64,000 bases of DNA from Bacteroidota bacterium (lineage in GTDB: Bacteria; Bacteroidota; Bacteroidia; Bacteroidales; CAIXZF01), in NCBI GenBank assembly GCA_022709385.1, contig JAKLIX010000001.1, positions 310,001 to 374,000 on the forward strand, read 5' to 3'. The first letter of the stretch is position 1, and each line of letters opens with the position of its first letter. This document shows, one piece after another, positions 45,807-54,672 of this stretch. The notes under the pieces are model-generated. The model saw nothing but the letters and a program-made list of their open reading frames with translations, had not been told where the DNA came from and searched no databases. The position numbers and the translations under genes were made by a program.

Positions 45807-47465
45807 ATGACAGCACAGAACAACGGAACCTTGCAGCATCTTCTCGGGCAGGCTGTTCAGATTCATGCTGAAAAAGCGGCCTTCTCCTTCATGGGAGAGA
45901 CTCCGCTTACTTACCGGCAGCTTGGTGAACAGGTTGAAGCGCTGAGATCATTTTTTCAAAGATTGGGAATGACTGCAGGCTGCAAAGTGGCAATACTCGG
46001 GCACAATAGTCCCAACTGGGCTGTGGCTTACTTTGCAATCACCGGAATGGGTGCGGTGGCGGTACCTTTGCTCCCGGATTTTTCCCAGCAGGAGATCTCG
46101 AATATTCTGGATCATTCAGAAGCGGTCGCATTACTGGTAAGCGACAGGCTTTCCTATAAAATTGGCGAAATGCAGGAGAATGCCATCCGGCATGTAATAC
46201 GGCTGGATGATTTCAATGTGATCAGCACCGACCGTCAGGGTGTTGCGTTCAATCCGGGTGAAAAAGCTGCCCGGCTGCCTGAATTGAAGGAGACAGATTT
46301 GGCTGCTATAATTTATACATCAGGCACAACCGGAAAGCAGAAAGGGGTCATGCTGACACACGGCAACATCATAAGCAACGCGGATGCCGGCAGCAAGGTT
46401 CAGCCCATTGATCACACGGATGTTTTTTTATCCCTGCTGCCCTTATCGCATGTATATGAAAATACGCTCGGACTGGTATTGCCAGTTTACCGCGGCGCCA
46501 GCGTGGTTTATTTCAGGCAGTTGTTATCTCCGCAGCTGATCGCAGAGGGTTTGCAGCGGGTCAGGCCCACGATCATCCTTTCGGTTCCGCTGATCATTGA
46601 AAAGATGTACCGTAACCGGATATTACCTGGGATCAGGTCAGGGAGGATTCTCAGAACCCTTTACCATGTTCCGTTTTTTCGCAAGTTGATCAACAAAGGA
46701 GCAGGTAAGAAGCTGATGAATGCGTTCGGTGGGAGGGTACGGTTTTTCGGGGTGGGGGGAGCCAAACTGGATCCGGTGGTGGAGAAGTTTCTTCTGGAAG
46801 CCCGTTTTCCGGTGGCCATTGGGTATGGGCTGACTGAAACCTCTCCTTTGCTTGCCGGTACGAATCCCGGAACAGCAAGGCATCAGTCGACCGGTCCGGC
46901 CGTTGACCGGGTCGAACTCAGGCTGGCGAATGTGGATCCCGTGACCGGGCAGGGTGAAATTCAGGCCAGGGGCCCGAACATCATGCTGGGTTATTACAAA
47001 GATCCTGAAATGACAGCAGAAGTCATTACCCCGGACGGCTGGCTGAAAACCGGGGACCTGGGTGCTTTCGACAGAGACGGGTTTTTGTACATCAGGGGAA
47101 GACTGAAAAACACCATCCTTGGTGCCAATGGTGAGAATATTTATCCTGAGGAAATAGAATCCGTCATCAATAACTTCAAACATGTGGTTGAGTCCGTGGT
47201 GGTGGAACAAAAAGGAAAACTGGTGGCCCTGGTACACCTCAACATGGAGGAAATTGAGAAAACCTGGCAACAGCTTTCAAGGGACATGCAGGATAAGCTT
47301 GAGAACATGCTGGATGAATTGAAACTGGAACTGATAAGATATGTGAATGCCCGGGTGAACAAGTTTTCACGCCTGCATGCGGTGGTTATTCACCATGAAC
47401 CATTTCAGAAAACAGCCACCCAGAAAATTAAAAGATACTTGTATTATCAACAGCAAAGCCATTAG
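45807..47465 (+). CDS. AMP-dependent long-chain acyl-CoA ligase
   Basis: 552 residues of the ANL superfamily, activating fatty acids to acyl-AMP and acyl-CoA. The P-loop-like motif YTSGTTGKQKGV (about residue 170), GYGLTETSP (about 343), GWLKTGD (about 411) and the C-terminal hinge GRLKN are present. The C-terminus (QKTATQKIKR) has the catalytic Lys region. A length near 550 and LGxNxENIYPEEIE fit long-chain FadD-like enzymes more than acetyl-CoA synthetase. It is divergent from the DUF2178-XRE pair, and its end overlaps the phosphoesterase gene by 4 bp. Confidence 0.9.
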   Translation: MTAQNNGTLQHLLGQAVQIHAEKAAFSFMGETPLTYRQLGEQVEALRSFFQRLGMTAGCKVAILGHNSPNWAVAYFAITGMGAVAVPLLPDFSQQEISNILDHSEAVALLVSDRLSYKIGEMQENAIRHVIRLDDFNVISTDRQGVAFNPGEKAARLPELKETDLAAIIYTSGTTGKQKGVMLTHGNIISNADAGSKVQPIDHTDVFLSLLPLSHVYENTLGLVLPVYRGASVVYFRQLLSPQLIAEGLQRVRPTIILSVPLIIEKMYRNRILPGIRSGRILRTLYHVPFFRKLINKGAGKKLMNAFGGRVRFFGVGGAKLDPVVEKFLLEARFPVAIGYGLTETSPLLAGTNPGTARHQSTGPAVDRVELRLANVDPVTGQGEIQARGPNIMLGYYKDPEMTAEVITPDGWLKTGDLGAFDRDGFLYIRGRLKNTILGANGENIYPEEIESVINNFKHVVESVVVEQKGKLVALVHLNMEEIEKTWQQLSRDMQDKLENMLDELKLELIRYVNARVNKFSRLHAVVIHHEPFQKTATQKIKRYLYYQQQSH

Positions 47466-48328
47466 CTGCTGATTAACGCTCTCACCGCGCTGCCCGGAGA
47501 TCCGGGGTCAAAGCTTATCAGGCATAGTTCACCGCCGTCTGTGGCTCCGTTCATCGCCAGGGTTTTACCGAACATTGCCGACCAGCTTCCCGTAAGTCTG
47601 GTGGATTCATGGATATGGCCATGGAGGGTAAGCAGGGGCTGTTTTTCTTCTATAAACCGGCGGATGGCGATACTTCCGACATGCACATCCAGGGGTACAT
47701 GATCAACCTGCATCCCGTCAAGGGCTGCCCTGTCGAGGGCACAATCATAGGGTGGTGAATGGAAAAGAAAGACCGAACGCTTCATGTCCAGTTGATGCGC
47801 AAGGTTTTCCAGATCTTTCTGTATCGTGGCATATTCTATGTCAGTATCAGGCTCCACAGTTCTGTAACCCTCAAAGGGATCCGTGCATCCGGGGTCTGTG
47901 TAGCGGGAGACATCATAACGCTCCCAGTCCTTCAGCTGAAAAGGTGTCGGCGGTACCATGGCATAGCCGGTGAAAAAATATCCGCTGATCTCCATGGTAC
48001 GCATGTGCAGGTAATGCCAGAGTCCTTTATGCTCATTTTCTGTGAAACAGGATTCAAGGTAACGCGGATCGTCGTTGCCAAGGATTAGCAGTATCCTGGG
48101 ATAACGCGATCCCATCTTGTCGCGCAGTCCGGAGAATTTCCGGGGCAGATACTCATATGCGAAATCTTCCGCCCCGATTTTGTTGTTCCCGCTCAGGTGA
48201 ACATGAGGCAACAGATCACCTCCAAGCAGCACAATGTCTGGTTCTCTGCGCCGGATCTCCTTCAGCAGCGCTTCATACCTGCTTTGCCTGCCATGAAGAT
48301 CAGAAGTAAACAGGCAAAGGGTTTTCAT
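47462..48328 (-). CDS. Cytoplasmic calcineurin-type metallophosphoesterase
   Basis: 288 residues without a signal peptide. Metal-site motifs in order: SDLHG (about residue 9), GGDLLP, GNDD, HSPP and HGHIHES. The family hydrolyses phosphate esters; the substrate is unknown. Its start overlaps the stop of the nucleotidyltransferase gene as ATGA, so the two are translated together and may act in one nucleotide- or RNA-related pathway (inference). Confidence 0.87.
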   Translation of the reverse strand: MKTLCLFTSDLHGRQSRYEALLKEIRRREPDIVLLGGDLLPHVHLSGNNKIGAEDFAYEYLPRKFSGLRDKMGSRYPRILLILGNDDPRYLESCFTENEHKGLWHYLHMRTMEISGYFFTGYAMVPPTPFQLKDWERYDVSRYTDPGCTDPFEGYRTVEPDTDIEYATIQKDLENLAHQLDMKRSVFLFHSPPYDCALDRAALDGMQVDHVPLDVHVGSIAIRRFIEEKQPLLTLHGHIHESTRLTGSWSAMFGKTLAMNGATDGGELCLISFDPGSPGSAVRALISS

Positions 48329-49206
48329 AATTGTTCAGATGATTGTTGTTGTTGCCAGAGTACTTTGGCAGGGTGGGATCGCTCACTGATCATCGCGGCA
48401 TAACTCGTTTGCTCCCTGATATCCCTGTCCGTAATATAGTGAACATCCAGCAACCCTTCCGTCCGGTATCCCGTCCGGTCAAAATTGATCCCGGCCAGGC
48501 AATAACTCCATCCTTCAAGAAAAGCCCTGAGCAGACACATCTGTTTGTCATCGGCCTGGTGAAACACAATCAGGTCAATGTCACTGGCGGGCCCTGCATT
48601 TCCGTCCCGGACACTGCCAATGAGGTATATTCCCTTTATCCCGTATTTATTCATATCCAGCCTTGTAATAATCAGGTCGGCCATTCTCATCCTCCAGAGT
48701 GAATGTTCATCCGGACTTGCATCCAGCAAATGTTCTCCGTTGTATGCCGGGTGCTCCTTTTGTTTCTGAAGAAGGCTGATACTTTTTTGCAGACGCCTCG
48801 AAAAAATATGATCCGAAAGCTTCCAGGCAATCGTGTTGAGCAACTTTTGCTCTTCAGGCAGGAACTGGCTGTTGTTCACTTCCCTGATCAACTGGGTGTA
48901 AAAGACTTCGATACATCCAACCACCTTATTGTCGGCTATCAGTTCGGCTTTCTGTTTCCAGGGAGTTTCCCTGAATCCCGGCATGACAAAGGATTCCCCT
49001 TCATAAATGATCCTGGGCTGGCAGACGGAAGGATATTGCCAGCCGGCGGGGATTTTACTGATGACATCGTAAAAAACTTCCTCCAGCGGACGGAGGTCAT
49101 CTTTCAGCACTTCAAATACGTTGTAAATACATGTCAGTTCCTTCAGTCTCTCATTGATCCCCTGAAATGCCTTTTTAATGACGTTGTTCTGATCGCCGTA
49201 TTCCAT
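48325..49206 (-). CDS. Nucleotidyltransferase fused to a GAF-like sensor domain
   Basis: 293 residues. Residues about 10-150 resemble the GAF-like region found in PEP/pyruvate-dikinase-type regulators (RLKELTCIYNVFEVL, GWQYPSVCQPRIIYEG, FLPEEQKLLNTIAWKL). Residues about 170-275 are a DNA-polymerase-beta-type nucleotidyltransferase with GSVRDGNAGPASDIDLIVFH, supplying two of the three acidic metal ligands. The transferred nucleotide and acceptor are unknown. It is followed by the phosphoesterase with a 4-bp overlap. A -7 box at 49224-49231 offers its own promoter. Confidence 0.8.
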   Translation of the reverse strand: MEYGDQNNVIKKAFQGINERLKELTCIYNVFEVLKDDLRPLEEVFYDVISKIPAGWQYPSVCQPRIIYEGESFVMPGFRETPWKQKAELIADNKVVGCIEVFYTQLIREVNNSQFLPEEQKLLNTIAWKLSDHIFSRRLQKSISLLQKQKEHPAYNGEHLLDASPDEHSLWRMRMADLIITRLDMNKYGIKGIYLIGSVRDGNAGPASDIDLIVFHQADDKQMCLLRAFLEGWSYCLAGINFDRTGYRTEGLLDVHYITDRDIREQTSYAAMISERSHPAKVLWQQQQSSEQL

Positions 49207-49223
49207 CCTGTTTCAATATGGTG

Positions 49224-49231
49224 CAAAGGTA
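49224..49231 (-). promoter_or_regulatory. Internal -7 element before the nucleotidyltransferase gene
   Basis: Minus-strand TACCTTTGCACC, identical to the AOR -7 box, in the 33-bp gap between the HMG-CoA-lyase-like and nucleotidyltransferase genes. Transcription from it would begin about 10 nt before the start codon. No -33 was seen. Confidence 0.4.
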
Positions 49232-49239
49232 CACTTTCT

Positions 49240-50097
49240 TCAGGATCCATTACCGAACAGCTCTCTGGAAAGCGCGGACAAGCTCAGATAAGCCTCCCTG
49301 CTTACGGGTGCATTTATGTTGTTTTCATCAAGAAAATCCAGCATCTCGGCGGTATCCAGATTTGATAACAATTCATGTCCTGTCATCGGGCATCCGCCCA
49401 AGCCTGCCATTACTGTGTCAAAGTTTCTGCATCCTTCATCCCATGCTGCTTTCAGGCAATCCAGGGCATTTCCGCGCCTGGTATGTAGGTGCAAACCAAA
49501 TTCCATATCGGGGAATTCGCGGTAAAGGGAACGGAATACCTCCGCGCAGAGGACAGGGCTGATCGCGATGGATACATTTGAAAGCGGCAGGTAGCTGATC
49601 CCCTTGTCCCTGAAATGCATCACCCATTCCATCAAAATTTCGATGGTCCAGGGGTCTCCGTAAGGATTACCGAAAGCCATGGAAAGATATGGAATAAATT
49701 CCCTGCCGGTTCGGGTACAGATATTCATAATATAGTCTGCGGTACGGATCAGGTCCTCTGGGGATGATTTCTGGTTTTTTTCTGCGAATACCCTCGAAAT
49801 ACTGAAAGGATAAGACAGGCAGGTAATTGTTTCATAGGGTGCTACAAGATCAGCCCCTTTGCTGTTTACCAGCAGCATCATCAGCCTGGTATTCGTCCCA
49901 CTGAGATCAATCGACTCGACAAGTTTCAGGGAATCAGCCATTTGTGGAAGCAGCCGCGGAGAAACAACGCTGCCTGTTTCCACAGTATGAAAACCTGCAC
50001 TCAGCAGTGCCTGAAGATATTGCAGCTTTTGTTGGAAGGGTAAAACCCGGGGATGGGTCTGGAAGGCCTCTCGCGGTAGTTCATGAATCCGGATCAT
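49240..50097 (-). CDS. HMG-CoA lyase-like TIM-barrel protein with catalytic Cys but altered metal site
   Basis: 285 residues of the HMGL-like superfamily. The lid loop GLGGCPMTG keeps the catalytic cysteine of HMG-CoA lyase and HLHTRRGN keeps the two metal-binding His, but the N-terminal RDG element that supplies the metal Asp is REA (HELPREAFQ). It starts with an ATGA overlap of the upstream paralogue, whose defects are the opposite. A C-C lyase or condensing reaction on an acyl-CoA is inferred from the fold only. Confidence 0.78.
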   Translation of the reverse strand: MIRIHELPREAFQTHPRVLPFQQKLQYLQALLSAGFHTVETGSVVSPRLLPQMADSLKLVESIDLSGTNTRLMMLLVNSKGADLVAPYETITCLSYPFSISRVFAEKNQKSSPEDLIRTADYIMNICTRTGREFIPYLSMAFGNPYGDPWTIEILMEWVMHFRDKGISYLPLSNVSIAISPVLCAEVFRSLYREFPDMEFGLHLHTRRGNALDCLKAAWDEGCRNFDTVMAGLGGCPMTGHELLSNLDTAEMLDFLDENNINAPVSREAYLSLSALSRELFGNGS

Positions 50098-51104
50098 GAC
50101 CGACCGGTCAGGGTTTTTGGGATACGCCCGTTCTTAATTGCTTCGGAGCGGAGGCGGCGTCCCACAATTTTCTCAACCATCTGTCCGGTCTCCAGAACTT
50201 TGTCTATGTCAAGCTGGGTGTCGATGCCCATTTCGTCCATCATCACCACCATGTCCTCAGTTGAAACAAGGCCGACAATGTTTGGGTCTTTGTAGTAATA
50301 GCTTCCTGTTCCGGCTACCGGTACACCACTCACAAAATTTGCCGGCTGTCCGCCGATACCGCCCATGGTGGACTCATAATTGGTCATACCGGCCTGCAAT
50401 GCCGCCAACACATTGGCGAGTCCCCAACCCCGCGTGGTGTGGAAATGGACAATGTGTTTCTCCGGTTTGGGAATGGCATCCAGAAGCATGGAGTAATAAC
50501 GGTAAACCCTGTCGGGTGAGGCTGAACCGTCGTGATCGGCATGCTCTACGTCATCAGCTCCCAGGTCGAGCCAGCGTTGGGTGAATGCAATGGCTTTTTT
50601 CATTTCGGTGGGGCCTTCGATCGGGCAGCCCCAGATCGTGCTGACCGTTCCGTTTACCTTCAACCCTGCATCATGGGCCAGCGGAATATATTTTTCCGCC
50701 ATCTTCCAGTATTCGTCCAGCGATATACCTGAGTTTTTACGGTGATGAGACTCGCTCGTTGAAACCATCAGCAGGATACGGTCGGGTCCGTAGCCCGCCT
50801 TCCGGGCTTCTATGGCCCGTTCTATCGCTTTTTCCCTGATGGTGATGCAGGTAAGCGAAACCTGGTCGATCAGGTGCGAAATCTTTTTGCTGCTTCGCAA
50901 ACGATTCATTAATTCATCGGCATCCCTGAACTGAGGCATGCCGGACGGATTTCCCAGATTGGTGACCTCGATATGCCTGAATCCTGCCAGTATCAGCTGT
51001 TCTGCAAGCCAAAGCTTGGCATCGGTCGGAATAAAGATCTCCTCGTGCTGGAACCCGTCTCTTACGGTGATGTCGCCTATGGTAACTTTCTTCGGATATT
51101 GCAT
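50094..51104 (-). CDS. HMG-CoA lyase-like TIM-barrel protein with intact metal site but Cys replaced by Gln
   Basis: 336 residues. The N-terminus has the metal-binding VRDGFQHEE motif, and HFHTTRGWG supplies the two His. The active-site loop reads GGIGGQPANF, with Gln where HMG-CoA lyase has Cys, more like the synthases of this superfamily (citramalate or isopropylmalate type). It is the first gene of a compact four-gene run: two HMGL-like proteins, nucleotidyltransferase and phosphoesterase. Mitochondrial-type HMG-CoA lyase activity is unlikely for this subunit alone. Confidence 0.78.
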   Translation of the reverse strand: MQYPKKVTIGDITVRDGFQHEEIFIPTDAKLWLAEQLILAGFRHIEVTNLGNPSGMPQFRDADELMNRLRSSKKISHLIDQVSLTCITIREKAIERAIEARKAGYGPDRILLMVSTSESHHRKNSGISLDEYWKMAEKYIPLAHDAGLKVNGTVSTIWGCPIEGPTEMKKAIAFTQRWLDLGADDVEHADHDGSASPDRVYRYYSMLLDAIPKPEKHIVHFHTTRGWGLANVLAALQAGMTNYESTMGGIGGQPANFVSGVPVAGTGSYYYKDPNIVGLVSTEDMVVMMDEMGIDTQLDIDKVLETGQMVEKIVGRRLRSEAIKNGRIPKTLTGRS

Positions 51105-51200
51105 CGTTCTCTGTTTTGAATGATTGTTAAACAGTTGCAGCCCATCTTTTGTTTAGGACCACCAGGCCCGGATAATTTCATAAGGTTCTCTGGAACACAA

Positions 51201-51208
51201 CAAAGATA
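51201..51208 (-). promoter_or_regulatory. Possible -7 element of the HMGL-like operon
   Basis: Minus-strand TATCTTTG about 97 bp upstream of the first HMGL-like gene. No clear -33 partner was found. Confidence 0.35.
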
Positions 51209-51274
51209 CTTAAATTCACATATGATCGCGTAAAGTAATTGTCGAAAAAAAGTGAAAAATAATATGAACAATGC

Positions 51275-51305
51275 TTGCTTTAAGAGGAGGGCTGCCGTAA
51301 TTTTG
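51275..51305 (+). promoter_or_regulatory. Promoter of the outer-membrane barrel gene
   Basis: TTG at 51275-51277, a 20-bp spacer, then TAATTTTG at 51298-51305. It would give a leader of about 90 nt before the ATG at 51405. Confidence 0.5.
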
Positions 51306-51404
51306 GGAGTACAGGCCACCGGTGAATCATCAGGGTGCGTACCTGCCTGTAAAACAAGATGATGTTTAACAGTCCAATGGGTACCTGGACATAATCTTAA
51401 TTGT

Positions 51405-52067
51405 ATGAAAAGACTATTTCTCGCTTTTTTTGCAATCTTGCTGTCGGCAAGTATTGGCTTTGGCCAGACTGACCAGGGTACAATGTACCTGGGCGGATCG
51501 TTCATGGTCTCATCTGCAGCCATTAAGTACAAGAGTAAAAGTACAACAGTCGACGGTCCGAAAACCTTTTCATTCGGGATCGATCCGAAAGTGGGTTTTT
51601 TTATGGCTGACAACCTGATGATTGGTGCCGGAGTTGGTTTTAACATGGCCACGACAAAGCAGGAAGGAGTAGACCCGGGTGACCCTGATGAAACCAAACT
51701 GACGGTGAGTGAATTTCATATTATGCCCCTTGCCAGGTATTACATTAAACCGTTGGATCATAGCGCATTCTTTATTCAGGCTGGGATTCCTGTTGCTTTC
51801 GGAACGGAAAAGGATGAAGTTACTGATGGAGGCACAACCGTTTCGGAAGAGGCAAAAATCACTGCCTTCGGGGTACATATCAATCCGGGCCTGGTTTACT
51901 GGGCAACTGAGGCAGTTTGTCTGGAAGTGACTGTAGGTGAGCTCTCTTATATGTCAGAGACGGCCAAGACCGGAAGCGGGGATGATGAGATGAAAACAAT
52001 CCATTCAGGTTTCGACCTGAATTTCAACCCGGGCTTCTTCACTTTCGGGGTGGGTTTTCATTTTTAG
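51405..52067 (+). CDS. Outer-membrane beta-barrel protein (OmpW/OMP_b-brl type)
   Basis: 220 residues with a signal peptide (MKRLFLAFFAILLSASIGFGQ). The rest alternates amphipathic strands (GGSFMVSSAAIKYKS, FSFGIDPKVGFFMADNLMIG, LMPLARYYIKP-like) and closes with an aromatic final residue, FGVGFHF, the BAM recognition signal. It is probably an eight-stranded barrel of unknown cargo. A strong hairpin follows at 52093-52143. Confidence 0.82.
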   Translation: MKRLFLAFFAILLSASIGFGQTDQGTMYLGGSFMVSSAAIKYKSKSTTVDGPKTFSFGIDPKVGFFMADNLMIGAGVGFNMATTKQEGVDPGDPDETKLTVSEFHIMPLARYYIKPLDHSAFFIQAGIPVAFGTEKDEVTDGGTTVSEEAKITAFGVHINPGLVYWATEAVCLEVTVGELSYMSETAKTGSGDDEMKTIHSGFDLNFNPGFFTFGVGFHF

Positions 52068-52092
52068 AGCAGATTTTGGTCTGAATGTTTAA

Positions 52093-52143
52093 GCCGGAAA
52101 ATTTCCGTCGGCCTGCAAAAGGGTCGGCGGAAATTTCCACCGG
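52093..52143 (+). terminator. Hairpin downstream of the outer-membrane barrel gene
   Basis: The arms at 52093-52113 and 52122-52143 pair over about 17-20 bases as RNA, with two G-U pairs and one bulge, around the loop TGCAAAAG. No T-run follows. It sits 26 bp after the stop. Confidence 0.5.
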
Positions 52144-52202
52144 ATGTGATTTGTTTGATCGGCTCCGGCGTTTTTTTTATACCTTTATCCTTCACAATAG
52201 AA

Positions 52203-52688
52203 ATGGGTATGGAACTGGTTCAGGATGATGCCTCTTTTTCCCTCGAAACGCTTCTGAAGCGACTCGGTAAGGACCTGGAGGTCCTTTGTGTGGAGGATAA
52301 TGAGGGTCATGCCATATTACTGGGATATTATCTGAAACCCTATTGCTCGGTCGATCATGCCGGTAGTGCACATCAAGTATTACCACTGGTACAAAGCAAG
52401 CTTTATGACCTGATCCTGATGGATATCCACCTTGGGGAAGGAATTAATGGCATGGAGCTCTGTCGTGAGATCCGGAAAATCGACAGGTATAAAACGGTGC
52501 CCGTTGCAGCTATTACGGGTTATGTTTCCCCGGAAGAAAAGAGCCAGGTGATCGAAGCCGGGATCAATTATTATCTTGCCAAACCGTTTAACAAAGAAGA
52601 ACTCCTCAGTCTGCTGCGTGAAATCCTGCTGAAACACTTTTTTTCCAACCGTGGTTTTCTTCCTACCGGATCGGTCAGTGTACCCTGA
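52203..52688 (+). CDS. Single-domain response regulator
   Basis: 161 residues from Met at 52203; the upstream extension of the ORF has no family similarity. One receiver domain covers about 25-150: acidic pair in CVEDNEGH, phospho-acceptor Asp74 (LILMDIHLG), Thr in AITGY and Lys in YLAKPF. There is no output domain, so it acts by protein-protein contact or in a phosphorelay. No histidine kinase gene is nearby, so the partner is encoded elsewhere. Confidence 0.88.
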   Translation: MGMELVQDDASFSLETLLKRLGKDLEVLCVEDNEGHAILLGYYLKPYCSVDHAGSAHQVLPLVQSKLYDLILMDIHLGEGINGMELCREIRKIDRYKTVPVAAITGYVSPEEKSQVIEAGINYYLAKPFNKEELLSLLREILLKHFFSNRGFLPTGSVSVP

Positions 52689-52801
52689 AAACTGTCTGTT
52701 GACCTTTCCCCGATACCATCATCAACCCAACCTTTTTCTTTTCGTCCGTCTTAATAGTGTGAATGAATCAAAACACATTATTAATTCTTAAATTATTCAT
52801 T

Positions 52802-54568
52802 ATGAAACGATTATTCTTGCTTTTCGCCTCAGTGCTGCTGTTTGCCGGAATGACCTCCGGACAGACAGTCACTGTCCAGATTTCCGGTACCATTACAGAA
52901 CTGAACACCGGCAATCCGGTACCTAACCATTTGGTGCAGATTGTGTCGGACAGCCTCTTTGCCCCTGTGTTCTTCTATTACAATGCCGTGTATACTGATC
53001 CGACAGGGTATTATGAAGATTTTGTGATTGTTCCGGCCAACCTGCAGATCATGTTTATCTTGTCCACGCTGGATTGTAACGGGAACTATCAATGGGCGGC
53101 CGGAGTCAGCACCAATGCACCCATCGTAGCCGACTTCCAGATATGTACCGGAAGCAGCAATCCTTGCCAGGTAAGCTTCTATGCCATACCGGATTCGACA
53201 ATGACAAACCTGACTTTTCAGTTCCAGGATGCTTCACAGGGCAATCCGTTCAGTTGGCTGTGGGATTTCGGTGACGGAACCACCTCCACTTTGCAGAATC
53301 CACTGCACACATACGCACAGGCAGGTTATTACTATGTGTGTCTTACCATTACTGGTACCAACTGCACAAGTACCAGCTGCGACACCGTTGTAGCCGGTTT
53401 CCCGCCCATGCCCTGCGGTTCATCCATCAGCTGCAGTTATTCAGGTCTTACCGTGTCCTTCCTGTCCAATGCCTGGGGCGGTACACCTCCGTATACTTAT
53501 AACTGGCAGTTTGGCGACGGGAATGTTTCCAACCAGGCCAATCCAGTTCACACTTATGCCATGGCAGGCACTTATACCGTAATCCTGACGGTTGCCGACG
53601 CAGCGGGTTGTACCTCTGGCTCAGGTATATCTGTAACTGTCGGGAATAATCCATCCGGAACCATTTGGGGCCAGGTCATGGCCGGAAATCAAGCGCTCGA
53701 TTTCGGGATCGCCTACCTCTACATTGGAACAGGCGGTACAAACGCCATGATGATGATCGACTCGATGATGATTGATTCCTCCGGCCTGTATCATTTTTAC
53801 CTGCTGAATCCATTGCCCGGGGTCTATTACGTGAAAGTGGCCCCGACTGCCAGTTCGGCCTTCTTCAATACGCACCTTCCGACCTATTACGGGAACACCA
53901 TTTTCTGGACTTCGGCATTTCCCATCTATCTGAATCCCGCATCCGGTCCTTATGATATCCAGTTGATACCTGTGACCTTTCCTGTCCAGGGCAATGGTAC
54001 GATCTACGGTCAGATTACCAACGGCGGCGCCTTCGTGATGCAGTCGGGAACCCCCGCACCCAATGTGGAAGTAATCCTGCTCAATATGAGCAATATACCC
54101 CTGGCCCTTGATTACAGCGATAATCAGGGGTACTTCGGATTCTCCGGCCTCGGAATGGGTACTTACAAGGTGTATGCTGAAGTCCCCGGTCTGACCACTT
54201 ACCCGGCTATTGTAACCCTCAGCGCCTCCAATCCTGCTTATAACAACCTGTCTGTGGTCATTACCCCTTCCGGCGTGATTACCGGTATCAGATCACAGGA
54301 GGAAAGATCGTTACAGCTTGGAAAGGTATACCCGAACCCCTCGACCGATCAGTTATTGCTTGAATTCAGCCTGCCGCAGACTCAGGAATTGGAGCTCAGT
54401 ATCTTTGACCTTCTGGGGAACAAACTATTGTCCGACCAGCAAACACTTGCTGCCGGGACACACTGCCTGAAACTCATGCTGGATCAGATTGCAAGCGGGC
54501 AGTACATGCTGAAAGTGAGTACTGCCGGCGGCACAATGGCAAGCAGGAAAATCACAGTGATAAAATAG
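52802..54568 (+). CDS. Secreted PKD-domain protein with T9SS sorting domain
   Basis: 588 residues from ATG at 52802 (signal peptide MKRLFLLFASVLLFAGMTSG). Carboxypeptidase-regulatory-like domain (about 25-115), two PKD domains (about 120-205 and 210-290; FSWLWDFGDGTTSTLQNPLHT and YNWQFGDGNVSNQ), two further regulatory-like beta domains (about 295-395 and 400-490) and a C-terminal type-A sorting domain (about 505-588; LGKVYPNPSTDQLLLEFSL). It is predicted to be surface-exposed. A Rho-independent terminator follows directly. Confidence 0.88.
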   Translation: MKRLFLLFASVLLFAGMTSGQTVTVQISGTITELNTGNPVPNHLVQIVSDSLFAPVFFYYNAVYTDPTGYYEDFVIVPANLQIMFILSTLDCNGNYQWAAGVSTNAPIVADFQICTGSSNPCQVSFYAIPDSTMTNLTFQFQDASQGNPFSWLWDFGDGTTSTLQNPLHTYAQAGYYYVCLTITGTNCTSTSCDTVVAGFPPMPCGSSISCSYSGLTVSFLSNAWGGTPPYTYNWQFGDGNVSNQANPVHTYAMAGTYTVILTVADAAGCTSGSGISVTVGNNPSGTIWGQVMAGNQALDFGIAYLYIGTGGTNAMMMIDSMMIDSSGLYHFYLLNPLPGVYYVKVAPTASSAFFNTHLPTYYGNTIFWTSAFPIYLNPASGPYDIQLIPVTFPVQGNGTIYGQITNGGAFVMQSGTPAPNVEVILLNMSNIPLALDYSDNQGYFGFSGLGMGTYKVYAEVPGLTTYPAIVTLSASNPAYNNLSVVITPSGVITGIRSQEERSLQLGKVYPNPSTDQLLLEFSLPQTQELELSIFDLLGNKLLSDQQTLAAGTHCLKLMLDQIASGQYMLKVSTAGGTMASRKITVIK

Positions 54569-54593
54569 TGTTTTTGCTTTGTATCCGTTAACT

Positions 54594-54624
54594 GAAGCCG
54601 CCTCCAAAGGGCGGCTTCTTTTTT
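54594..54624 (+). terminator. Rho-independent terminator of the PKD/T9SS gene
   Basis: GAAGCCGCC (54594-54602) pairs perfectly with GGCGGCTTC (54610-54618) over 9 bp with a 7-base loop, followed by six T. It lies 25 bp after the stop codon. Confidence 0.92.
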
Positions 54625-54672
54625 GGGATGTCATCCTGGCGTTGATTTAAATCAACGTTAGGATGACATCCC
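54625..54672. repeat. 48-bp intergenic palindrome between convergent genes
   Basis: Outer arms GGGATGTCATCCT and AGGATGACATCCC are perfect complements, and the core CGTTGATTT/AAATCAACG is an 18-bp perfect palindrome. Only GG/TT at the junction mismatch, and these pair as G-U in RNA. Each outer arm is itself near-palindromic (GGATG-N-CATCC). It abuts the terminator on one side and the stop codon of the lipoprotein gene on the other. It may be a REP-like dispersed repeat or a terminator for the minus-strand operon. Confidence 0.7.

Larger units (their letters stand above)
51105..51404. other. Divergent intergenic region between the HMGL-like operon and an outer-membrane protein gene
   Basis: 300 bp without a convincing gene. 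A minus-strand -7 box and a plus-strand promoter are annotated separately. Nothing else stands out. Confidence 0.5.
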
